44,019 nucleotides of DNA. Source: Actinobacteria bacterium OK074 (GTDB lineage: Bacteria; Actinomycetota; Actinomycetes; Streptomycetales; Streptomycetaceae). Shown here piece after piece: positions 1 through 6,863 of this stretch. How positions within the stretch are numbered: the stretch's first letter is position 1; each line of letters begins with the position of its first letter. The notes beneath the pieces were generated by a model. That model did not search any database. It had not been told where the DNA came from and worked only from the letters and a program-made list of their open reading frames with translations. Location of the stretch: NCBI GenBank assembly GCA_001298575.1, contig LJCV01000282.1:1-44019 (forward strand), given 5' to 3'. The translations under genes and the position numbers were made by a program.

Positions 1-112
1 GGCGGGGCTGGGGGGGGCCGGGGGGGGGGGGGGGTGGGGGGCGGGGGGGGAGGGGGGGGGGGGGGGGGGGCGGGCGAGGGGGGGGGGGGGCGGGCGAGTG
101 GCGGCTGAGGCC
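1..112. repeat. Extreme poly-G low-complexity tract
   Basis: The first 112 bases are almost pure G on the plus strand, with only occasional C, A or T. Several runs exceed ten G. There is no coding sense in it, and it has many potential G-quadruplex runs. It lies about 140 bp upstream of the first gene. It could be a real G-tract or a base-calling or assembly artefact of the kind common in long homopolymers. Positions 113-254 hold ordinary high-GC sequence; I see no convincing promoter there, only a weak TACCTT box at 198-203. Confidence 0.8.
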
Positions 113-254
113 GGTCGAGTGACTGGTCGGGCCGGGGGTTGAAGATCCTTCTCGTACCCTTTGGGCCGTTTCCCCCCGCCAACTATGAGTCCGCTGTTAC
201 CTTTTGGGAAGTTTGGTTCCAGCGAGGAACCGCGATGGTCCGGGGGGACGAGCG

Positions 255-1499
255 GTGCGGCGTAGTTCGTCATGCGTGGTGTTCGATGTCGAGTGGGCCG
301 GGGGGCCGCTGCCCGGGGAGTGGGTCGAGGGCCCGTGGCCCGCGCGGCTGCCGGACGGGTCGGCCGCCGACCGGGACCGCCGTCTGACCTATTTCGAACC
401 CCGCGTCAGCGCCTCGCTGTTCGGCGCCCGGGGCCGCCCGGCCCGCTGGCACCTGCACCGCCCGCCCGACGCCGATGCCGACACCGATGCCGACCAACCG
501 GCCGTGCGGGCCGTGGAGTTGCTCCGGGTGCCCGCCGCCGCCGGCCTGGACGACCGGCGCCGAGGTCTCGCGGTGCTGCACGTGCGGCTCGGCGGCGATC
601 CGCTGGGCGAGCTGCCGACGCTTGCCCGACTCCCCGCCGACCGGGCCCGGTTGGCGGGAATCCTGCCGGACGCGGTCCGGGTCGCCGACAGCACGCGGCG
701 CGCGTGGACGCTCACGCACGTGACGTTCGCGCGGGGACGGCCGCCCGCGGTGATGCCCGCCGAGTACGCGACGTGGACCACGACGGACCAGTGGCTGTGG
801 CTGCTGGCCTCCGCCACGCCCCTGGACCGGTTCGCCCCCGACCCCGAGGACGCCGGGCTGTTCGCGGGGCGGGTGCGCTTCTCCGCCGACTGGCAGGCGC
901 TCGTGCTGCGGGACGGCGCCGCCTTCGTCGGCACCTCGCCGGATCCGGGCGGCGAGGCGCCGTTCCACGCCAGCGCCGCCCGGCACGTCCACACCGTCTA
1001 CCTCGACGTGTTCCTGCTCGGCCGGTTGCAGTACCTCGGCGCCAACGCGCTGGCGAACGCCGCCTCGGAGCTGGGCGCGCGGGACTGGGACGCGAACCGG
1101 CTGCGGCGCCTCGAAGGGCGCCTGATCGAGCAGCGCAGGGCCCTGTGGTCGTCGCACATCACCTCCCGCGGCAAGGCCGACGAACTGCTGACGCGCTTTC
1201 AGGAACAGCTGCGCCTGGACCAGTTGGCGTCGCACACCGCGACGGGGCTCGCCGACACGGCCCGGTTCGTGGAGGAGGCGCGCTCCCGGCGGACGTCGGT
1301 CGCGCTGAGCCTGCTGTCGGCGGTGGGGCTGCCCTTCGGCCTGGCGTACGCGGGCGCGGCGCTGTGGGGCCAACCGGGGCCGCGGAACCTGCTGTTGGCC
1401 ACCGGCGTGGCCGTACTGCTGACGATCGCGCTGTTCGCGGCGGTCCCGTCGCTGCGGGGGCTGTTGTCCGACACGATGTGGGACAGGGCGGAGGACTGA
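255..1499 (+). CDS. CorA-like protein with two C-terminal membrane helices (first gene of a four-gene system)
   Basis: About 414 residues. The first ~230 residues form a soluble Trp/Arg-rich domain that I do not recognise. Residues ~230-345 are helical and charged, with a YLDVFLLGRLQYLG segment followed by long heptad-like helices. Two hydrophobic helices follow at ~349-372 and ~379-397, and a short charged tail ends the protein. A long helix, two close membrane segments and a short tail is the topology of CorA-type channels and CorA-like 2TM effectors. The GMN selectivity motif expected after the first helix is absent (the sequence there is YAGAAL), so ordinary Mg2+ transport is unlikely. 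The start chosen is GTG 255, about seven bases after GGGGGA; TTG 204 and GTG 276/279 are alternatives. Three bases separate it from the next gene, so it heads the operon. The CorA-like assignment is an inference from pattern only. Confidence 0.72.
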   Translation: MRRSSSCVVFDVEWAGGPLPGEWVEGPWPARLPDGSAADRDRRLTYFEPRVSASLFGARGRPARWHLHRPPDADADTDADQPAVRAVELLRVPAAAGLDDRRRGLAVLHVRLGGDPLGELPTLARLPADRARLAGILPDAVRVADSTRRAWTLTHVTFARGRPPAVMPAEYATWTTTDQWLWLLASATPLDRFAPDPEDAGLFAGRVRFSADWQALVLRDGAAFVGTSPDPGGEAPFHASAARHVHTVYLDVFLLGRLQYLGANALANAASELGARDWDANRLRRLEGRLIEQRRALWSSHITSRGKADELLTRFQEQLRLDQLASHTATGLADTARFVEEARSRRTSVALSLLSAVGLPFGLAYAGAALWGQPGPRNLLLATGVAVLLTIALFAAVPSLRGLLSDTMWDRAED

Positions 1500-1502
1500 A
1501 CC

Positions 1503-3497
1503 GTGGTCCTGGTGACTCTCTACCGTTCCGGTCCGCTCAGGCAGCGGATCGCCAAGGGGTACGGCGTGTACGTACCGAAACCGCGCCCGGGTGCGGGGGC
1601 CGCGGAGCTGGTCGCGGCGCTGCTGGCCAGTCCGCCGCCGCTGCCCGCGGGCCCGTCCGGCCAGTCGTGCGCGGTGTACGGCGGCCCGCGCACCCCGGCG
1701 GCCCTGTGGATCGACACCGGCCGCGTCTCGCTGCACGACCCGGCGGCCCGGGCGCACACGGCCGGGGCACTGGCCGCGTCCGTCGCGCAGGTGGCCGCCG
1801 AAGTGGGCCGCCGGGGCGGTCTGTTGCTGCCCACCGGCTGGTCGCAGCAGCCCGATCCGGCCGCGGGGCTCTGCGCGGACCTGCACTCCGTGGAGGTGCT
1901 GGGGCCGGTGCAGCGGGAGCTGTTCACCAACCTCGCCCGCGCGCACACGGCACCCCTCATCGCGCTGACGGGCCGTCAACTGTATGGCCCCGGTGGGGTG
2001 TCACCGGGTGGCTCGGCCCGGCTGTCGCGCGTGTTCGACCAGTTCGGCACCCGCTACCTCGACTCCTGCGCGCCGCAGCACCTGGAACGGGTGCGGACGA
2101 GGCTGCGGCAGGGCGAGCGGCTGGGGCGGCTGGAGGCCATGGACGTCAACGTCTTCGGAGAGCCGGCCGTGGCGGCCCAGGACGACGTCACGCTGCGCCT
2201 GTTCGACGCCCAGATCACCGTGGCGTCCACGCTGGCGCACGCACTGCTGGTGCAGGCCCTGTCGATGCACGCCCGCGACCTGGAACGCACCGGGTGCCGG
2301 GCCCCCGCCGTACCGCAGCCGCTGGTCGAGCAGAACCGCGCCCGAGCCGTCGCCCACGGCCTCGCGGCGGAACTGCGGGCGGAGGGCGGCGAGTTGGGCA
2401 AGCGCGGCGGCGGAGGCGGGGCTGGTGCCGGGGCCGGCAGGGCTGCGGTGAAGTCGTCGCCGAAGATGCTGTCGGCGGGGCGGGCGGTGCTCGGTCTGCT
2501 GCACGAACTGCTGCCGTACTTCCGGCAGTTGGACGCCACCGTCGACGAACTCGCGCCGCTGTTCACCGGGGTGGAACTCGCCGAGTCCGCCACCGTGTCC
2601 GGGTTCGTGCGCAACGAGAACGACCTGCTGGCCCGTTGGCGCGCCCAGGACGCGAAGACGCTCACCCCGCAGCGGCTCGCGCAGTGCCTCACCGAGCCCG
2701 GCTGGCTGACCACCGATCATGCGGGCGCCGTCAACAGCGCGCTGGCGCCCGGCAGTTGGGCGGCGGCACGGATCTGGCTGGCGGAGTGCCTCACCGCGCC
2801 CGCCCGCCGAGAGGGCGACGGGGGCCGGGCGGATCCGAAGACGAGGTCCGCCGACGGCCGCGGGACAACGGGCGAGAACCGGCGGGCAGGGGCCACCGAC
2901 CGCCGGACCACGCCAGGCGGAAACCGGCACCGGACACCAGACGGAAACCGACACCAGACACCGGACGGAAACCGGCACCAGGCACCGGACGGAAAGCGGC
3001 ACCAGGCACCCTCCGCCCAGCGGGCCCGCCCCTCCCTCCCCGCCGAGCAACTCCTCGACCGCATCGGCAAACCCGACGTCCGTCCCCCCGAAGTCCTGGA
3101 CGCCCTGCGCGCGTTCTGCCTGGCGGCCGACGGCGCCCTGGACCTGACCCGGCCGCTGCGGTCCCGCGGCAAGGACGGGGCCCGGGAGTTGCGGCGCGCC
3201 CTGCGGCCCCGGCCCGCGCAGCGGACGCGGTGCGCGGAGCCGTTGTCGTCCTGGGACGACTCGCCGGCGAACCGTGCCGTACGCACCGCGGGCGAGCAGG
3301 GCGTGGCGCTGCTGCACTGGGACCTGCCCGCGCAGGACCGCTCCCGGGTGCGCGAGTGCCTGGACCGGCTGGGCCCGGCGCCCGGCGGGGTGCGGCACGT
3401 CCTGCTCACCGACACGACGTACACCGCCGGCGGTGACGAGCGCCGCGGCACGGTCGAGGTGCTGCTCGTGGGCCCGGGCGAGGAGGCCACCCGATGA
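1503..3497 (+). CDS. GCS2/YbdK-like carboxylate-amine ligase homologue, probably lacking catalytic acids
   Basis: 664 residues, GTG start. Residues ~145-290 resemble the second half of the GCS2/YbdK carboxylate-amine ligases (glutamine-synthetase-like fold). Supporting segments are TNLARAHTAPLIALTGRQL, then a Gly/Ser loop with an SARL element, then VTLRLFDAQITVASTLAHAL, which recalls the family's T-V-E-V-R-V-M-D strand and following helix, and then an EQNRARAVAHGL helix. The acidic residues that bind metal and ATP in active members are not evident: the N-terminal E-x-E position reads GYGVYV and the T-V-E-V-R position reads V-T-L-R. The protein may therefore be a pseudoenzyme or a distant family. 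A glycine linker (~300-312), a basic Asn/His/Gln repeat (471-502) and an unrecognised C-terminal domain (505-664) follow. Its stop overlaps the next start as ATGA, so translation is coupled. The fold call is tentative. Confidence 0.7.
   Translation: MVLVTLYRSGPLRQRIAKGYGVYVPKPRPGAGAAELVAALLASPPPLPAGPSGQSCAVYGGPRTPAALWIDTGRVSLHDPAARAHTAGALAASVAQVAAEVGRRGGLLLPTGWSQQPDPAAGLCADLHSVEVLGPVQRELFTNLARAHTAPLIALTGRQLYGPGGVSPGGSARLSRVFDQFGTRYLDSCAPQHLERVRTRLRQGERLGRLEAMDVNVFGEPAVAAQDDVTLRLFDAQITVASTLAHALLVQALSMHARDLERTGCRAPAVPQPLVEQNRARAVAHGLAAELRAEGGELGKRGGGGGAGAGAGRAAVKSSPKMLSAGRAVLGLLHELLPYFRQLDATVDELAPLFTGVELAESATVSGFVRNENDLLARWRAQDAKTLTPQRLAQCLTEPGWLTTDHAGAVNSALAPGSWAAARIWLAECLTAPARREGDGGRADPKTRSADGRGTTGENRRAGATDRRTTPGGNRHRTPDGNRHQTPDGNRHQAPDGKRHQAPSAQRARPSLPAEQLLDRIGKPDVRPPEVLDALRAFCLAADGALDLTRPLRSRGKDGARELRRALRPRPAQRTRCAEPLSSWDDSPANRAVRTAGEQGVALLHWDLPAQDRSRVRECLDRLGPAPGGVRHVLLTDTTYTAGGDERRGTVEVLLVGPGEEATR
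2913..3008 (+). repeat. In-frame 24-bp tandem repeat, four copies
   Basis: Four consecutive 24-bp units run at 2913-2936, 2937-2960, 2961-2984 and 2985-3008. They are in frame within the ligase-like gene and encode P-[GD]-G-[NK]-R-H-[RQ]-[TA]. The repeat is a flexible basic linker between the ligase-like domain and the C-terminal domain. Copy number should vary between strains by slippage. Confidence 0.9.
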
Positions 3498-4813
3498 ACC
3501 AGCCCACCACCGCGGCCACTTGGGCCCTACGGAGCGCACCGGCCGTACCGGTCACCCTGGACCTGCGGGACTTCCGTCGGGTGCCCAGGTCGCCGGACGA
3601 GTACGCCGCCCTGTGGCAGCGGCTCGAACCCTCCGTCGTACGGGTGAACCCGACGGCGGGTCCGCGCGTCCGGTTCGACCTCGGCGACGAGGGCCGGGTC
3701 GCCGTCTGGTTCCTGGCCCCGGCGAGCGCGCCGAGGCCGCTGGCGCCCGACACCCGGTTCGCGATCCGGGGCGTCCTGGAGCCGCCCGAGGTGCGGCAGG
3801 CGTGCACCACCTGCCGGGCGGCGGGCGCCACGGTGTACGCGCCGTACCGCTGTTACGGCTGCTCCGACCCCGCCGACGCGCAGCGCGCGGGCCGGGTGTG
3901 CGAGACGCACGCCGTGTTCCTGGACGGCGCGCTGCACGCGTCCTGCGAACGTCACGTGCCCGCCTGCCGGTGCGGTACCCGGGCGGCGGCCTGGTGCGCC
4001 GGCCCGCTGTGCCGGGGCCGCAAGGCGTGGTGCGGGGCGCATCTGCGCCCCCATCCCGGGGACCCGACGGTCGCGTACTGCGAGGACTGTCACGCGGAAC
4101 GGTTCCCGGCGTGCGAGCGCGACCGGTGCCGGGGCACCGGATACATCCGCTGCGAGCATCTGACCCTGTCGGCGATGAAGGCGTGCGGGCGCCGGGTCTG
4201 TGTCGAGCACGCGCAACGCTGGCAGGTGTACGGCCCCTTCAGCCGTGGTCTGGTGCTGTGTTCGCGCCACCACGGGCAGTTGGGGTCGACCCCGCCGGAG
4301 GGGCTGATCGACATCGTCCTGGCGGGCACGGTGGCCCGGGCGGGCGGACGGCGCGGAACCGCCGCGAGCGAGCGCCGGGTGCAGTTGCCGCGGATCACCA
4401 TCGTGCGGCACATCCTCATCAACACCCGTAGGTCCGTGCTGGACATGGAGGAGATCGACCGCCTGTTCACCGGCCTGGAACAGCGGTTGCGCGACAAGGG
4501 GCAGGGCCGGCGGGACGCCAACGTCACCACGGCACTGCGGCTGTTGGGCGAGCACCGGCCGTCGCGGCGCAAGGACGTCGAGCGGTTCCGGGAGCAACAC
4601 GTCGAGGGGCGCGGGTACTTCGACCTCCTGGTGCAGGAGCTGCGCCGCACCAACCGCCATGAGCTGGCGGGCGCGGTGGAGTTCTCCGACTTCCGCTCCA
4701 ACAGCCGCATCCTGTGGGTGAAGGTGCCGGCGCGGTTGCGGGAGGCGGGTCTGAGGGACATCAAGCACTTGCAGCGGCGCGTGGGCGTGAACATCAACTT
4801 GGAGCGAGGATGA
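3494..4813 (+). CDS. Cys/His-rich zinc-cluster protein of the four-gene system
   Basis: 439 residues, ATG start overlapping the previous stop (ATGA). The N-terminal ~95 residues are a soluble domain. Residues 104-260 hold a dense array of metal-ligand pairs: C104/C107, C120/C123, C136/H139, C151/H154, C158/C160, C168/C173, C180/H183, C196/C199, C207/C212, C220/H222, C231, C236/H239 and C256/H259. This is enough for about six zinc sites and looks like tandem treble-clef, B-box or RING-like fingers. The C-terminal ~170 residues are basic and helical and end in a segment reading RDIKHLQRRVGVNINLERG, which could bind nucleic acid or a partner. The stop overlaps the start of the vWA gene. A role as adaptor or recognition subunit is inferred. 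I cannot name the family. Confidence 0.72.
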   Translation: MNQPTTAATWALRSAPAVPVTLDLRDFRRVPRSPDEYAALWQRLEPSVVRVNPTAGPRVRFDLGDEGRVAVWFLAPASAPRPLAPDTRFAIRGVLEPPEVRQACTTCRAAGATVYAPYRCYGCSDPADAQRAGRVCETHAVFLDGALHASCERHVPACRCGTRAAAWCAGPLCRGRKAWCGAHLRPHPGDPTVAYCEDCHAERFPACERDRCRGTGYIRCEHLTLSAMKACGRRVCVEHAQRWQVYGPFSRGLVLCSRHHGQLGSTPPEGLIDIVLAGTVARAGGRRGTAASERRVQLPRITIVRHILINTRRSVLDMEEIDRLFTGLEQRLRDKGQGRRDANVTTALRLLGEHRPSRRKDVERFREQHVEGRGYFDLLVQELRRTNRHELAGAVEFSDFRSNSRILWVKVPARLREAGLRDIKHLQRRVGVNINLERG

Positions 4814-6822
4814 CAGCGTTCGGACACCCGTTCAAGCAATCGGCGTCCGACACCCGGCTGGTCACCGCGACGGGTTCGGGTCTGGTCGCCGACAACCGGC
4901 TCGCCGTGTCGCCCGAGCGGCTGGCCGAGGAGTCCCCGGGCGTCCTCCAACTGCCCGGCGCGGACGGCGGATCCGCCCGTTCGGTGGCGGTACGGCTGGT
5001 GCCGGCGGCCGGTGTGCCCGCCGACGTGGTCGTGGTACCCGCGGTGCTCGTGCAGGAGCACCGCGTACTGCCGGACGAGAACTGGAAGTTGGCTGCGGCG
5101 GACGCGCGGATTCCCGCCGTGCTCGAACTGGAGCTGCCGCCGGGCCCGTCGCTCGACGAGGCGGCGACGATGCTCAAGGGCGCCCCGCTGCTGTGCGGGC
5201 ACGTCTTCGAGCAGGGCCACGACACCGCGCCGGAGGCGTGGATCGACGTGGCCGGCACGCTGTTCCGGGTGCGGCAGTGCCTCGACCACGGCGGGCAGGT
5301 GCTGCGCGGTCTGCTCCAAGTCGCCCAGGAGACCCGGATCGTGCTGTTCGCGCCGGGCGAGCGCAGCGGCGTCGACATCGTCGTCCTCGCGGACTGCAGC
5401 GCCTCCATGAGCATCGAGGACATCCCGGCGGCGGCCCGCGACGGCGGCGGCTGGCTGACCCGGCTGCGCCCCGGCGCCGCGGACGCCACGGTGTCGCGGA
5501 TGAACGCGCTCAAGGAGGCGCTGCGGTCCATGATCGACGCCCGGATGCGGTACGACGGCGTGGGCACCCGCTTCGCCCTCGTCCGCTTCGACCACGACAA
5601 CGAGTCGGCGTTCCCGAGCCGTTGGGGCATGGAGGAGGTCTCCGACGCCCGCTCCGTGCAGCAACTGCGCGAGGCTGTCTCCCTGTTGAAGTTCAACGCC
5701 AACTCGGGCACGGACATCGGCAAGGCCCTGCACCGGGCCGGTGAACTCCTGCACCGCTACGGCGTTCCCGGCAACGAACGCCTCGTCGTCCTGGTCAGCG
5801 ACGGCGCGAACTGGGCGCCGCTGCCGGACGAGCGCAGCGGCGAGTCCCTGTCCGGCACACAGGACCCGGTGTCGCTGATGGAGGACCTCCACGCGGGCCT
5901 GGACATCCGCCTGCACACGGTCGGCATCAGCGACGAGAAACTCTTCGACCGCTGGTGGCAGGCCCAGCGCGACCACCCCAACTGGCGGCCACAGGCCCAC
6001 CCGAGCATGATCCCCAACCACCAGATGCTCGGTGAACTGGCGACGGTGGCCGGCGGCGACCGTCAACGCGTGGGCGGTTTGGAGGTGTTGGAGCAGTACT
6101 TCGCGGAACTGGGCGACGGTGTCGCACGGGAGGTGGGCCGCCCCCTGCGGCCACGGCTGCCGGCGCTTCAGCTCAGCGCCGAGCAGCTGGCGGCGGAGGG
6201 ACGCCGACGGGCCGGGGCGGACCCACGGCAGCGCCGCGAGTGGCGGGTGCTGGTGGAGGCGGCGCTCAACGCCCACAGCATGGTGTGCCGGGCCTCCGAA
6301 GCCCGCCTGGGCAAACCGCTGTTCGGCGCGGCACGTCCGCACGAGATCACCCGGCTGCACGAACAGTGCGACAACCTCGCCGGTTTCACGGCCTGGCTGG
6401 CGGAGGCGTACAAGATCTTCAACGAACGCCTGGACGACTCGCTGCGCCGCCCCTTCGACCGCACCGGCAACCCCCGGAACCCGGAGGAACTGCCGCTGCC
6501 GCAGCTGGCGGTCCCGTTCTGGAACCCGCGGATGTCACAACTGCACGAGCTGCGCAACTACTTCCTCCACGACCGCGACCAGAAGGAGTACACCAACCAG
6601 AACCGCAACGCGGGCGAGGTCATCCGCCGCCACACCGGCAAGTACGCCCCCCACGACGACGACACGGAAGCCTGGCGCACCCTCCAACTCGGCCTGCTCC
6701 GCGACCTGGCGGCGCTCCTGCGCGAGGCACACACCATCCTCGACGAGGCGGTCGCGGCGGAACGGGTGACGGAGGAGCGGGTGACGGAGGAGCCGCTGCT
6801 CATGTCCCAGGGCTGGGAGTGA
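4810..6822 (+). CDS. von Willebrand A domain protein with C-terminal HEPN-like R-N-x3-H motif
   Basis: 670 residues. ATG 4810 overlaps the previous stop as ATGA, so this start is preferred over the in-frame GTG at 4714. Residues 1-185 are a beta-rich domain of unknown type. The vWA domain begins near 190 with a complete metal-ion-dependent adhesion site: D195-C-S197-A-S199, then a Thr in the segment NSGTDIGKAL (~300), then an Asp in VLVSDGAN (~331). Residues ~400-670 are helical. They contain LHELRNYFLHDR with R582, N583 and H587 spaced exactly as in the catalytic R-N-x3-H of HEPN ribonucleases, flanked by long helices as in that fold. Family knowledge says vWA domains bridge partners through a metal and HEPN domains cleave RNA in toxin, Cas13 and Csm6 systems. 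RNase activity here is an inference. It is the last gene of the operon. Confidence 0.85.
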   Translation: MTAFGHPFKQSASDTRLVTATGSGLVADNRLAVSPERLAEESPGVLQLPGADGGSARSVAVRLVPAAGVPADVVVVPAVLVQEHRVLPDENWKLAAADARIPAVLELELPPGPSLDEAATMLKGAPLLCGHVFEQGHDTAPEAWIDVAGTLFRVRQCLDHGGQVLRGLLQVAQETRIVLFAPGERSGVDIVVLADCSASMSIEDIPAAARDGGGWLTRLRPGAADATVSRMNALKEALRSMIDARMRYDGVGTRFALVRFDHDNESAFPSRWGMEEVSDARSVQQLREAVSLLKFNANSGTDIGKALHRAGELLHRYGVPGNERLVVLVSDGANWAPLPDERSGESLSGTQDPVSLMEDLHAGLDIRLHTVGISDEKLFDRWWQAQRDHPNWRPQAHPSMIPNHQMLGELATVAGGDRQRVGGLEVLEQYFAELGDGVAREVGRPLRPRLPALQLSAEQLAAEGRRRAGADPRQRREWRVLVEAALNAHSMVCRASEARLGKPLFGAARPHEITRLHEQCDNLAGFTAWLAEAYKIFNERLDDSLRRPFDRTGNPRNPEELPLPQLAVPFWNPRMSQLHELRNYFLHDRDQKEYTNQNRNAGEVIRRHTGKYAPHDDDTEAWRTLQLGLLRDLAALLREAHTILDEAVAAERVTEERVTEEPLLMSQGWE

Positions 6823-6863
6823 TGGCCGGGAGGGGGTAGGACTGCCACCCCTGCCCCACCCGC

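Noticed and set aside
272..3436. Very long plus-strand open frame (over 1000 codons) across the first two genes
   Set aside because: The translation is Arg/Ala/Gly-rich without domains, and it crosses two genes with good codon bias and coupled junctions. It is a frame shadow of high-GC coding DNA.
4714..4809. Upstream in-frame GTG as the start of the vWA gene
   Set aside because: It would overlap the zinc-cluster gene by 100 bp; ATG 4810 gives the same ATGA coupling seen at the preceding junction.
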